The translations under genes and the position numbers were made by a program. Positions 13,008 to 24,483 of a stretch of DNA of 64,000 nucleotides are shown here, one piece after another; positions within the stretch are counted from its first letter, which is position 1; each line of letters opens with the position of its first letter. The notes below the pieces were generated by a model that was not told where the DNA came from, searched no databases, and saw only the letters and a list, made by a program, of their open reading frames with translations. This stretch comes from Halocaridina rubra (lineage: Eukaryota > Arthropoda > Malacostraca > Decapoda > Atyidae), in NCBI GenBank assembly GCA_037179515.1, contig JAXCGZ010009460.1, positions 52,501-116,500 of the forward strand, read 5' to 3'.

Positions 13008-15397
13008 TTATGGGAGACTTTAATCATAAAGAGATAGATTGGATAAATCTTGACCCACACAGTGGTGAGGACTCATTCGGGGCAAGATTCCTAGATTGCG
13101 TACAAGGGAATTTCCTACACCAACATGTAATGGAACCAACAAGGGCCAGGGGTGGGGATGAGCCATCACTACTTGATCTAGTGTTCACAGATAATGTGTT
13201 GGATATTGAAAATATTGAGTATGAACCACCAATTGGAAAGAGTGACCACTGTGTGTTGTTGATGGAGTATATCATTGAAGATATTCGTCCTGAGAGTAGA
13301 GGCACTGAGGACATGAGGAGGAACTATCCGAAAGGAGATTACATCAAAATGAATGAGCTTTTTGCAGTTATTGACTGGAGAACCTTATTTTACAACAAAT
13401 CTGTACAAGAAATGTATGACATCTTTTGTGAGAGATATGGGAAGATAGTAGATTGCTGCATACCTGTCACCAAAGTAGGTGTAATTCATGCCAGAGAGAA
13501 ATGGTTCGATAATGGGTGTAAAAGAGCTAAGGAGTGGAGAGACAAATGCTGGAAAAGGTATATGAGGAGAAAAAACATAAATGCCTGGCAAACCTACAAA
13601 AGAGCAAGAAATGACTACCTCAGTAAAAGGAGAGAGGCAGAGAGAGACTATGAGAGGGACATCACCAGGAAGGCTAAAGAAAATCCCAAGCTTTTCCACA
13701 GCTTTATCAGAGGAAAACTGAAGGTAAAAGAACAGGTTTTAAGGCTAAAGAGAGCGGATGGAAGCATCACTGAGACGGATGAAGAGATCTGCAAAGAATT
13801 GAACAAGGAGTTTCAGTCAGTATTTACAGTAGAAAATACCCCACCCCCTCAGATTGCAGTGATAGAAGCTCAAGGGCCGATATTAGAGAACATCAACCTT
13901 ACAGCCACAGAGGTATGCAAAGCGCTGATGGATTTAGATGTTCATAAAGCTACAGGTCCTGATGACATATCCCCTCATGTGCTTAAAAAATGCGCAAACA
14001 CAATATCAGTGGCACTAAGTATCATATTTAAGGAGTCACTGGAGTCGGGGGAGATTCCAAGATGCTGGAAACAAGCAAATGTGATACCTATCTTCAAAAA
14101 GGGAAGGAGGGATACGGCTCTGAACTATAGACCAGTTTCCTTGACCAGCATAGTTTGCAAAGTTATGGAGAAACTACTAAGGAAACATATCTCTCTTCAC
14201 TTGGAATCCTTCAACTTTTTGTCAGTGAGGCAACATGGCTTCAGAGAAGGTAGATCAACAGTAACAAACTTATTAGAATTTTATGATGAGGTAAGCCAAA
14301 TCTTACAGGAAAGAGAGGGCTGGGCAGATTGCATATTCCTAGACTTCCAGAAAGCGTGTGACACTGTTCCACATGGGAGACTTATTAGGAAGCTGCAATC
14401 AATGGCTAGAATAGGTGGAAATGTTTTGGAATGGATAAAAACTTACTTAGAAGGAAGGGAACAGAGGGTTAGAGTAAGACACTCAGTGTCTGAATGGAGA
14501 AGAATTAGTAGTGGAGTTCCACAGGGTTCAGTTTTAGGGCCACTTTTGTTCCTTGTATATGTAAATGACCTACCAGAGTCTGTAAATTCATTCATGAATA
14601 TGTTTGCAGATGATGCAAAGATTGTGAAGAAAGTAAAAAACGAGAACAATGGTAGAGAACTTCAGGAGGATCTAAATAATCTGCATGAGTGGTCAGAAAA
14701 GTGGCTAATGAAATTCAATACTTCAAAATGTAAGGTAATGAGAATGGGTACAAGTGCAAGAAGGCCCAAGCTTGACTACTCGGTGGCTGGAGTACAACTT
14801 CAAGAGACAGAGAATGAGAGAGATCTAGGAGTAAACATACTGGCAGATTTGTCTCCAGAAATACATATAAATGGCATAGTAAGGGCAGCATATGCATTCT
14901 TATCAAATGTAAGGGTAGCCTTCAGGCACATGGACAAGGAAATGTTCAGAAATATTTATGTAACCTATGTGAGGCCAAAACTCGAATATGCAGCCCCCTT
15001 TTGGAATCCGCACTTGAAAAGGCACATAGCTAAGCTTGAAAAAGTTCAAAGACATGCCACGAAACTGGTGCCAGAAATACGCAATCTCAGTTATGATGAG
15101 AGGCTGAGGGAATTAGACTTACCATCACTCGAAGCTAGAAGAGTGAGGGGGGATATGGTGACAGCCTTTAAATTCCTTCATGGTTATGATAGAGTGGATA
15201 GGGATCGATATTTTGATATGGCTGGCTCTAGAACTAGAGGTCATAGTTTGAAGCTTCGTAAGAAAACTTCTTTGCAGGATGTAAGGAAATACTTTTTCAG
15301 TGTAAGAGTAGTTGATAATTGGAATTGGCTAAGCGAGGAGGTAGTTAATGCTATCTCAATCCATAGTTTTAAGGACAGGTATGATAAGTATCACTAA
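13004..15397 (+). CDS. LINE ORF2: endonuclease C-terminal half and reverse transcriptase
   Basis: A 797-codon open frame. Residues 1-95 finish the endonuclease: IMGDFNHKEIDW at the start, LLDLVFTD, and IGKSDHCVLL (catalytic SDH). A basic linker follows (about 150-230, with WFDNGCKRAKEWR). The reverse transcriptase spans roughly 290-560: HKATGPDDISP (about 313), FKKGRRDTALNYRPVSLTS, HGFREGRST, motif A FLDFQKACDTVPH (about 445; many relatives have AFD where this has ACD), motif B SGVPQGSVLGPLL (about 503) and motif C MFADD (about 534, both Asp retained). After that come LEYAAPFWNP and the C-terminal RGHSLKLRKKTS...VRVVDNWNW block. It reverse-transcribes its RNA at a nicked target. There is no stop inside the RT, but the endonuclease break upstream means no complete ORF2 can be made. 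The stop at 15395-15397 is followed by the 3' UTR. Confidence 0.93.
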   Translation: MIMGDFNHKEIDWINLDPHSGEDSFGARFLDCVQGNFLHQHVMEPTRARGGDEPSLLDLVFTDNVLDIENIEYEPPIGKSDHCVLLMEYIIEDIRPESRGTEDMRRNYPKGDYIKMNELFAVIDWRTLFYNKSVQEMYDIFCERYGKIVDCCIPVTKVGVIHAREKWFDNGCKRAKEWRDKCWKRYMRRKNINAWQTYKRARNDYLSKRREAERDYERDITRKAKENPKLFHSFIRGKLKVKEQVLRLKRADGSITETDEEICKELNKEFQSVFTVENTPPPQIAVIEAQGPILENINLTATEVCKALMDLDVHKATGPDDISPHVLKKCANTISVALSIIFKESLESGEIPRCWKQANVIPIFKKGRRDTALNYRPVSLTSIVCKVMEKLLRKHISLHLESFNFLSVRQHGFREGRSTVTNLLEFYDEVSQILQEREGWADCIFLDFQKACDTVPHGRLIRKLQSMARIGGNVLEWIKTYLEGREQRVRVRHSVSEWRRISSGVPQGSVLGPLLFLVYVNDLPESVNSFMNMFADDAKIVKKVKNENNGRELQEDLNNLHEWSEKWLMKFNTSKCKVMRMGTSARRPKLDYSVAGVQLQETENERDLGVNILADLSPEIHINGIVRAAYAFLSNVRVAFRHMDKEMFRNIYVTYVRPKLEYAAPFWNPHLKRHIAKLEKVQRHATKLVPEIRNLSYDERLRELDLPSLEARRVRGDMVTAFKFLHGYDRVDRDRYFDMAGSRTRGHSLKLRKKTSLQDVRKYFFSVRVVDNWNWLSEEVVNAISIHSFKDRYDKYH

Positions 15398-15470
15398 GTC
15401 TAAAATGGAAGCGATGAGGAGACGGGAAGATACGAGCTTTGGGCTCTTTCCCGTAAACACAATTAGGTAA

Positions 15471-15637
<167 letters not shown>

Positions 15638-15903
15638 AAAAGAAGAAAAAAGAAGATAAAATTAATAAATATATGATATTAATGTATGAATTTTCCCACT
15701 ATTCAAATGCATGAATAAATAAATAACTATGTAAGCAAATAAGGGACAAAGTAGTATAAATGAGCAAAAATATTGGAAGAATCAGCTAGTTAGCATTGAT
15801 GTATGAATAAGTATGTAAATAAATGGATAAATAATGCTTAAAAAAGTAAAGAAATAAAGGTCAAAGAAAACAAAACAAAAAGTAATGATTAAATAACTAA
15901 ATA

Positions 15904-16065
15904 GATTCAGTTTTACGTCACGTCCTTCTTGCGAAGGACTTGTTTTGGCAGATGTAATCGTTACCCTGAGTGTATGCCCTTACTAACCTCAGTCCGTGAC
16001 GGGGCTTGTACCCTCGACCTGCCGCCTCAGAGTCGCGGACTCTACCATTTTGCCACGGAGACTAC
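15904..16065 (-). mobile_element. SINE-A (copy 2) with perfect 17-bp target duplication
   Basis: The reversed copy runs from CGTAAAACTG-type 3' end (left) to a GCCACGG... tRNA-like head (right). An internal deletion removed the segment after the ACGTCACG motif. The flanks carry GATTAAATAACTAAATA at 15887-15903 and again at 16066-16082, a perfect 17-bp target-site duplication, so both element ends are defined. No poly(A) is present. Confidence 0.93.
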
Positions 16066-16259
16066 GATTAAATAACTAAATAAAAAAATTAAATAAAATT
16101 AAATGCGTCTGTCATGGTATCTGTCGCAAATACTAAAATAAGGAGTAACTTTGTCATGTGGGTTATTTCACCCATTACGTAATTACCTCCTCTATTTTCT
16201 AGTCTCAAGTAATCAGACAAAAACCCCTTTGTTCTGGGAGTGTGATAAATCAAAATTAT

Positions 16260-17600
16260 GTCACCACAAAAGGCGGATGAAACGAATTCGCTGAATTTCT
16301 GCGCGACTGAGTCCGCAGCGGAGATCTGTGACCGAAAAGAAAATGTTACGACACGGGTGAAACGAAGTGATTGTCGTATTTCTTTGCAACTGGATTTTCA
16401 GCGGAGATCTGTAACCGAAAAGAAATTGTTACGACACGGGTGAAACGGAGTGATTTTCGTATTTCTTTGCGACTGGATTTGCAGCAGAGATCTGGAACCG
16501 AAAAGAAAATGTTACGACTCGGGTGAAACGGAGTGATTGTCGTATTTCTTTGCTACTGGATTTTCAGCGGAGATCTGGAACCGAAAAGAAAATGTTACGA
16601 CTCGGGTGAAACGGAGTGATTGTCGTATTTCTTTGCGACTGGATTTGCAGCGGAGATCTGGAACCGAAAAGAAAATGTTACGACACGGTTGAAACGGATT
16701 GATTGTCGTATTTCTTTGCGACTGGATTTGCAGCGGAGATCTTGTAACGGAAAAGAAAATGTTGCAAGACGGGTGAAACGGAGTGATTTTCGTATTTCTT
16801 TGCGACTGGATTTGCAGTGGAGAACTGTAACAAAAAAGGGAATATTGCGACTCCGATGAAGCGATATCCTGTCATATCTAATCGACTAATTTTACAGCCG
16901 AGAGCTGCAACCAGAAAAAGCAGTATTACGACACGAGTTAAAAGAAATGCGTGCCGTATTTTTACGTGACTGAATTGGCATTAAGCACTGCAACCTCCCC
17001 ACCCCCCAGAAAAAATTTCAGTATTCCGACGTGGATTTTTGTAGTTACCGTGGCAAAGCGGTAGCGTCCGCGACTCTGAGGCGGTAGGTCGAGGGTTCAC
17101 GCGCCGCCACGGTCTGAGGGTAGCAAGAGCATGCACTCGGGGTAACGATTACATGTGCCAAAACATGTCCTCCGCAGGAAGGCAAGCGTCCTAGCCCTTG
17201 GTAGAAAAGGGAGTCCGTGACGTAAAACCGGCTATTCCAACGTGAGTTTTTATGCGACTAAACTTGCAGCAGACAGTGCGAATAACATAAAAGCAATATT
17301 ACGACTCAAGTGAAGTGAAATAATTATGCTTTTATGCAATAAACTTTGCAGCAGACAATGCTAATATGAATATAAAAGGAATATTACGACTCAGGTGAGA
17401 CGAAATACTTATGTTTTTATGCAACTAAGTTTTTGCAGCAGACAGTGCGAATAATAAAACAAAAACAATATTACGACTTTGGTGAAAAGAAATACCATCT
17501 ACTTTTTAAGAGATCGAATGTGCAGCAGAAAACTACGACCCAGCCCCCCCCCCCAGGAAGCAGTATTACGACTTCAGACGACAACCGTTTTCAAAATCTG
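16260..17600 (+). repeat. 83-bp satellite array, split by a SINE
   Basis: The motif GAGATCT and neighbours recur at 16321, 16404, 16487, 16570, 16653 and 16736 with exact 83-bp spacing, then at about 16820, 16900 and 16983 with drift. The unit contains TCGTATTTCTTTGCGACTGG and AAAGAAAATGTTACGAC. The core units are highly similar and the outer ones decay. After the SINE at 17041-17232 the array resumes as more diverged units (GCAGCAGACAGTGCGAATAA) to about 17600. Short ORFs here arise from the repeat. Confidence 0.93.
17041..17232 (+). mobile_element. SINE-A (copy 3) inserted in the 83-bp satellite
   Basis: A near full-length copy: ACCGTGGCAAAGCGGTAGCG (A-box region), GGTCGAGGGTTCACGCGCC (B-box region), body, and GTGACGTAAAACCGG 3' end. 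The satellite sequence on both sides, 17022-17040 and 17233-17251, agrees at 16 of 19 positions and is probably an aged target duplication. Removing element plus duplication approximately restores the 83-bp phase. Confidence 0.92.
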
Positions 17601-18136
17601 AAGAAATATGAAGGAAATCCCCTCCTTTGTTCAGTTCGTACTGAAATTTCCTTAACTCACTTTATCTGACATTTTATGGGCCATGATGCGCTCAGCTTCT
17701 TAACGAACTCGTAAATTAACCAATGCGTAAATGAACGACTTTTTATTTTTGGGGGGGTTAAGGGGGTAGGGGGTAGTTATCCATTAGAGGCAGCTCTCAG
17801 GCCGGTTAAATGCTTTGTTATTAATTGCGCTTTCTATTTGAGGGTATTTGCATTTAATGTAGTTTCATGGTTCTTGCTTTGGTCTCTTAGCAATCCGAGG
17901 CTTGGAATGGGATGATTGGGCGAAGCCATTTCGGCGCCATCCCTTTTGTAAAGATGGTCACTTTAGGTTAGGTTGGATTGGATTTATTTAATTTAAAAAT
18001 CTTGTTAGTGGCAGAACGTCCTTCGCCATATGGGCATTGCCAAAATGGGTTTAGCCGTCGCCAAAACGGCTGTGCAAAAAAAAAAAAAATTAAACTTTTT
18101 GAATTTTTTATTCCTGTATTCACTCCTTGGCTATTC
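17601..18136. other. Gene-free stretch with partial inverted-repeat character
   Basis: No gene. It contains G-rich runs near 17750-17775, a short TTAGGTTAGGTTGG block near 17964, and GGGCATTGCCAAAATGGG and GCCGTCGCCAAAACGGCT, which have local dyad symmetry, followed by an A run (about 18077-18089). It may be a decayed SINE or MITE; not resolved. Confidence 0.35.
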
Positions 18137-18240
18137 GTAGGAAGTAAAATACAGAGGAGGGGATTCCCAGTCCCCTCGCTCCGCCCTATTTAGTCGACTT
18201 TTACGACTCGCAGGGGAACACGGAGGAAGTATATGTTCAC
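18137..18240 (-). repeat. Dispersed repeat, family B (copy 1, partial)
   Basis: Contains GAGGGGATTCCCAGTCCCCT, CGCTCCGCCC and GGGGAACACGGAGGAAGTAT, matching in reverse the blocks at 29.3, 35.0 and 55.2 kb. It lacks the family's TTTGACTCAGCCACCC tail. Confidence 0.8.
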
Positions 18241-18778
18241 TTTTGTATCTATCTTGGCTAAACTTGTATATATTTCCATGCCAGATTGAGGTTAATGATA
18301 TTATTCGATTTTTATTTTCCATATCTTTTAATGTAGAGATTGTTTTTGTAGGTAAGGTTAAAGGTTAAAAGTTGCCGGTGTTTCAGTTCCGATATCCCCA
18401 CTGTGGTGCCCATCCCCAGCAGTAACCTTCCCAGTAAACAGCTTAAACTCTCGGTCCTGAGCGGGAACCGATCTGTAATAAGTGTATGAATAATTAGATA
18501 CTGCCGGTAGTCATAAATAAGTTACTCATCTATTTAGATGCTCTCCCATTTGTTATTATTATGAAATACTTCGCGGTTATCTCTATAACAGCAGAGACTA
18601 AAAATTACACTGTAATATATTCATACTTATCACGTGTCTGAGGAGAACACATTCGTTGAAATACTTAAGTTTTTCTTACCATGGCTTATGGTATATTAAT
18701 GCTGAATATTTTTGAGTAGTTTATAAATGCTTATACTGGATTTCGTAACTAGCAGTGATAGGAAATCTTTCATTTTTT

Positions 18779-18940
18779 GACGTTTTATGTCTCATAATTA
18801 GTTGTCATTTTGGGGTGGACCCAAACTGATTTAGACTGGGGGATTATGGCCCTTCCTAACGCCTCGCCGTGGTCTTGAACATGGGTCCGTCACCTTCCGA
18901 AATCGGGCACTCTACCGGTACAACGGTCCCCTAATTGGCA
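18779..18940 (-). mobile_element. tRNA-like SINE, family D (copy 1)
   Basis: Reverse orientation: tail ACGTTTTATGTCTCATAATT, GGGGTGGACCC, then CGCCGTGGTCTTGAACATGG and a CGGGCACTCTACCGGTACAAC head. It matches copies at 26.6, 37.65 and 37.86 kb. The head corresponds to a pol III A-box/B-box layout. Confidence 0.7.
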
Positions 18941-19441
18941 ATGTGATTTGTGAACTCAGTGAATGCCCTTTGTAACTTCAGACAGAGGCGGGTCTCGAAA
19001 CGCCACACTACCACCCGGCCACTGAGGCTTTCATAATGATCTCAAAAGTGCAGTATTGCGAGATATATCTTTGAACTTTACAGAACACTTGTGACTGATG
19101 TTGAGACAATTGGTATAATTTCCAGCAATGGCACTTATGGCTTTTCCGAGAAGAGACTGCTCGAAACTTTTGGACAGGAATCGTGGTATTGCAAGTACTT
19201 GGTGTATCAACTGCTTATTGATAACAATATATGACATTCAGCGATCATTGAGACTATAAATCTTCGCAGAATCCTTTTCAAGATATAGAAATTGAAAAGT
19301 TGTTAAAAAAAATTGTCTAATTCATTAAGAAAGATATGCCTGCAGCTGGTTAAGAAACAACAAGAATTATAATTGATGATTGTTACTCTAATTCCTTGCA
19401 TAGTTAATAAGCAAAATTCTTAAGTACATTCAGAAAAGATT

Positions 19442-19443
<2 letters not shown>

Positions 19444-19517
<74 letters not shown>

Positions 19518-19557
19518 GTGTGTGTGTGCGCGTGTGCGTGTTTGTGTGTGTGTTTGT
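19444..19557. repeat. (AT)n-(GT)n compound microsatellite
   Basis: About 71 bp AT, then a degenerate GT/GC run. Confidence 0.95.
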
Positions 19558-19903
19558 TACAACATTGAGACCACTATAGTCCTTAATTTATATATATCTT
19601 GCTTTTCTTTTCCTAAATTCAGGCACATTTGTCGCCGTTTGAATTCAGTAGATAGATATAGTAATAAATTGATAAATCATGGCCTAAAAGTACTGATAAC
19701 AGTAATACAGAATGGATGACTGCGCATGCGCAGTTACACGCACACGGATATTATTTCTTCACCAGGAAGTAATACGGTGTGCTCAAAACGTCATTTATCT
19801 TAGGCTCTTCTCGCTCACCGAATGGCTTCATTAAATTTAAATGGAAAAGTTGTCTCTCATCAGCAGGCTCTCTAAGTCTCAAATGTCATTTCTTTTTTAA
19901 GGC

Positions 19904-19905
<2 letters not shown>

Positions 19906-19947
<42 letters not shown>
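19906..19947. repeat. (GT)n microsatellite
   Basis: 42 bp of GT repeat. Confidence 0.97.
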
Positions 19948-19948
<1 letters not shown>

Positions 19949-20413
19949 TCACATCACCTGCATTCGCACTGATCTATCGATCTGCATCGGGTGTAACACC
20001 TTTATTGACATTAACTGTATCGTTACATAGTTATTAATGATGACTGTAGCTCTTGGCTAATTGTCAGTTGGAAACGTAACTTGGGTACGCGAACCTTTCG
20101 GACACTTGAATGTACTTTTGCCATTTACGTACTTGTATACTCTAATAGGCGATTCTCAACCAAGGGTAAATTTACCCCCGATTTAAGATGTACATAGCAT
20201 TGTTTAAATATGTAAAAAAGAAGAAAAAAAGGTACTACGCGATATTCTGCCAATCTGTTTTATACATTCAGTGATAAAAGCATCTGGTATTTTTTGTTTT
20301 TCTTGCTTGATTTAAGTGGATTGTATATTTTTTTTTCTTACCAAAGTTTTTGTGCAAAACCTGAATGGTGTTTCAGTCTTTTTTCCTGTGCCTTTCCACG
20401 TCTTTTTTGTCTG

Positions 20414-20444
<31 letters not shown>

Positions 20445-20506
20445 ATATATATATTATAATATATATTATATATATATATATATATTTATATAATATTTAT
20501 ATATAT

Positions 20507-20546
<40 letters not shown>
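20414..20546. repeat. Imperfect (AT)n microsatellite
   Basis: About 130 bp of AT repeat with several phase slips (TATTATAATATA). Confidence 0.96.
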
Positions 20547-20819
20547 CTTATAAAATGAATATATTCACCATAACTATATGCGATTAATGGGGAATAGAGG
20601 TATAAGCAGGGACCAAGGGCCATGAGCCCTAATCATTATTATATGAATAACAATATTGAATGGTAAAAACACTTCATAAACAACAAAATGAAATTATAAA
20701 TACAATCACTATAAAAAAGACTAAAAAAATATAAGAGACACCAGCCTGATTTATATATGTTGGCAATTTCAGACCTAAGCGAACTATTTAAACAAATCTA
20801 ATAAAGAAAAATTATAGCA

Positions 20820-21170
20820 ATAATTCTCCTTCTCTTGTTAGTTTTCGCGAGAGGTTAATCCGATCATGCAGCCAAGGGTAGGAGGGATGAAGGTGGGTGG
20901 GTGGGATGCTGCAAGGTAGGCGTGAGATAAGCGAGTCTTTTGTGGTGCATAAACCTGCTCGCGATTAAGGTAGAACGATTATAAGGGCTCAGCAGCGTCC
21001 CGTTTATCTAGCGTTTCCCTTTGTTTATTGGGGCATTTGCATGATCTAAGGCTCTCCTAATGGAATCCGCTACTCTTGCTCTGCCATTGTTTACCTCTAG
21101 CCCCCTCCCCTCACCCTCGCTCACGCCTACCTCCCCCATCCTCGCCCTTTCCAAAAGAGAGAAAGAGATA
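20820..21170. other. Gene-free, less AT-rich single-copy-like stretch
   Basis: It contains TTCGCGAGAGGTTAATCCGA, GGTGGGTGGGTGGGATGCTG and CCTGCTCGCGATTAAGG. It shows no similarity to other parts of the window, no simple repeat and no strong ORF (a 72-codon minus-strand frame has no recognised motif). Unusually complex sequence for this window. It could be unique non-coding DNA, possibly constrained, but nothing here proves function. Confidence 0.35.
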
Positions 21171-21229
21171 AAATGAGATTCACAGAAGACGAAGAGAATT
21201 TCATTTTCGAAATCTATACCTTGCAACCC

Positions 21230-21369
<140 letters not shown>

Positions 21370-21558
21370 CTATTCCACTTTCTCAGAAACCACTCCCGCA
21401 ACTCCTCCATTTTTTGGGCTTAAGCCCTCCATTCTATTGCTATTTCTAATGTGGATTTACCATGGTGTAAATTTAGATTTCAGCTTATTATTGCGGTTCT
21501 GACGGGAATGTTAATACTTGGATAACACTAGCTGCAAATACGAATCTCTACGATAGGG

Positions 21559-21652
21559 CTACTGCTGCTACTACTACTACTATTACCAGCACTACTACTA
21601 CTGCTGCTACTACTACTACTATTACCAGCACTACTACTACTATTGCTGCTGC
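21559..21652. repeat. (ACT/GCT)n trinucleotide cluster
   Basis: ACT and GCT repeats with the segment ATTACCAGCACTACTAC duplicated about 45 bp apart. Confidence 0.85.
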
Positions 21653-22034
21653 AACGTATACAAAAAAAGCCGAAGGAATCGCCTCATAATATAAACCCTA
21701 ATAGTTTTTGCGAGAATGGAATTGAATATTTATTTTTATTCTTTGATCTTGAAACAATGTAGAAAAGCTCTCAAGTACTTCTTATACAATAACAACAGTA
21801 GCAACTACTACTAACACTACTGCAACTACAATATTTCTTAAAAGCCCAAACGTGAACACTTCCAAGGTATGCAAGCTTTCCAAGGCCATCCTTCATCGTC
21901 TGTTCCAAAAGAAGACGGTGGTTTGGAAGAACTTCCTTAAAGCCCACATAATCATTTTCCAACAGCGAGTTTTTGACTAATTATGCCTTAGTGCTTGTCC
22001 AGGGAATATGATGATGTACCAACACTAGGCCATG

Positions 22035-22163
22035 GATTGAATTCGGTTTTACGTCACAAACTCCCTTTTCTACTAAGGGCTAAGACGGTTGCCTTCTTGC
22101 GAAGGACTTGTTTTGGCAGATGTAATCGTTACCCTGAGTGTATGCCCTTACTAACCTCAGTCC
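22035..22163 (-). mobile_element. SINE-A (copy 4), 5'-truncated, 14-bp target duplication
   Basis: In reverse orientation the 3' end (GGTTTTACGTCAC) is at the left. The copy stops at CTAACCTCAGTCC, so the tRNA-like head is missing. AACACTAGGCCATG flanks it perfectly at 22021-22034 and 22164-22177. This shows that SINE-A undergoes 5' truncation like a LINE product. Confidence 0.92.
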
Positions 22164-22727
22164 AACACTAGGCCATGATGAGACTTAAACACCCATTGTT
22201 GAGGACTCGCACTTGGAAAAGGATAATTTTGTCCTTATTAATGAAGACTTTTCGATTTTTTATTTGTGTTTACTTAAGTACCTGACGGTGAAGGCTTGGA
22301 CTTCGGAAGCTTGCACACTAAGTCTGCAAGAAATTATTTCTGGCGAAGAGATCATGATACTCCTGTGGAAGTAACCCTCTCTATACACTCTCTTCCAAGA
22401 AAATACTTCAATCATGGAGTTTTTTGATTCATCAAAAATCAAAATTTCGGTTCTGTTTAGCTGAGAAAGTATTTTATAATTCCTTAAATAAAAAAAGATA
22501 TAAATATTACTTTACTTTTTCTTTTTTGTTGAATACTAATGAGAATGAGATATTTTTGAAGGTTTTAGACGAATAAACTTATGATTTCAAAATATCTCTG
22601 ACGTATGACACGTGAAAGACTTATATAACGCAATAGGAAACACGTAAGAAATGAAAGCAAAATTTATGCTACTATTTTATTAAATGAGAATAAATGACAG
22701 TTTGAGTAGATGGTATTATAAGGTGCG

Positions 22728-22731
<4 letters not shown>

Positions 22732-22802
<71 letters not shown>

Positions 22803-22832
22803 GCACGCAAGCACACACAAACACACACACAC
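22732..22832. repeat. (AC)n microsatellite
   Basis: About 66 bp AC repeat, then a degenerate AC run to about 22832. Confidence 0.97.
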
Positions 22833-23137
22833 TTTAAAGTAAAAGCTTGAAGACAAACCCATTCCCCCATTTAAATCACTTATAGATACTGTTTATCATT
22901 GACCCCCTGCATTTAATGGCACGTTTATTTAGCATTTTGAGTGCCAGAGACATCCATGGAAGGTAGAATACTTAGTAAAAAAAAATATCGAAAATAAAAT
23001 ACATTTAGACTTTTAGGAAATACTTCATATGTAAAATAGAAAATGTCTAATAATATGAATGGCACAAGAGAACATATAAATTATGGAATTAAGAACTCAT
23101 TTTCCGTCTTCCACGTTCTAGAATCATTCACATTAAG

Positions 23138-23139
<2 letters not shown>

Positions 23140-23179
<40 letters not shown>

Positions 23180-23202
23180 GAGAGAAGAGAGAGAGAGAGA
23201 GA
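23140..23202. repeat. (GA)n microsatellite, interrupted
   Basis: GA repeat with GATA and GAAG interruptions. Confidence 0.96.
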
Positions 23203-23785
23203 ACGGCCATTAGCATGAAACTAAATATATTACTGTCGTTGTTGAAGGAGGGGTACATTTGATGCGCGTAAGATAAGGGAGATAATTTTTTTTATTTTCG
23301 TTATTAGGAGGACTGCAAGGCGGGCTTATTTCTCCTTATCGAAGCGATAGACTTAATTTTTATTCTTATGTTAGTGGCAGAGCTGCAGGACGGGTTTATT
23401 TGTCAGTGGCAAAACTTAAGTTTTTGAAAAGGCTTTTCCAGCTTTCAAAAAAATTATATCTTATTTTCATTTGTTTTTACTCTCACAATTTCTCTTGATA
23501 ATATAGCTTCGTGTTGTAATTATATCTTTAATTATCATGAAGTGAGATTTTTTTTTATCAGAACTAAAGTATATTATTGTGTCATTTTTTTAATTACATA
23601 TTTCTCATTTTTGTACTGATTTTTTGCATGGCAAAATGTCTTGTGTTTATATTTCATTTTTTCCTATGTCCAGTTTCATTCTTTCCATTGTACACATCTT
23701 TCTCCGCTTCTTGCTTTCTTTCATAGTGTTGGGATTAAATTCTAAACTATTGCGTTTTGTTCAGTGCAGTGTTGTTCAGTACATC

Positions 23786-24066
<281 letters not shown>

Positions 24067-24239
24067 TATATATTTTTACGCTTGCCAAATTTATTTCTCG
24101 CACCTGCTAGCTCAGTTAAACGTGATGGACGGGTGTGAGAGGAGTTGCCATGTGATGAAGCGATGGGGGTAAACCAGCTACGGCTGTCGGGGCTCATTTT
24201 AGAATATCCTTGCTTCCCCTACATTGTGGGTGACCCGAT

Positions 24240-24372
24240 CAGGGTACAAGGGGGAGAAACGTGTCAACCTCTTATCCTCAAGGAGCTAAGAGGGGTGGTT
24301 GAGGTATTTGTGGATCGTGGTGACTGCGCATTTCTTGCCTCGGCCACCCCCTTGCAAGGAGGAATGAGGCCA
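24240..24372 (+). repeat. Dispersed repeat, family C (copy 2)
   Basis: AAGGAGCTAAGAGGGGTGGT, GAGGTATTTGTGG and CCTCGGCCACCCCCTTGCAA match the 37.3-kb copy. It runs directly into (AT)n. About 110 bp upstream (24130-24240) is also less AT-rich and may belong to the element. Confidence 0.6.
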
Positions 24373-24376
24373 TATA

Positions 24377-24450
<74 letters not shown>

Positions 24451-24462
24451 ACACGCACACAC
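24371..24462. repeat. (AT)n with short AC tail
   Basis: About 77 bp AT, followed by ACACACGCACACACACAC. Confidence 0.96.
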
Positions 24463-24483
24463 ACACAGTATTCCTCTCACATA

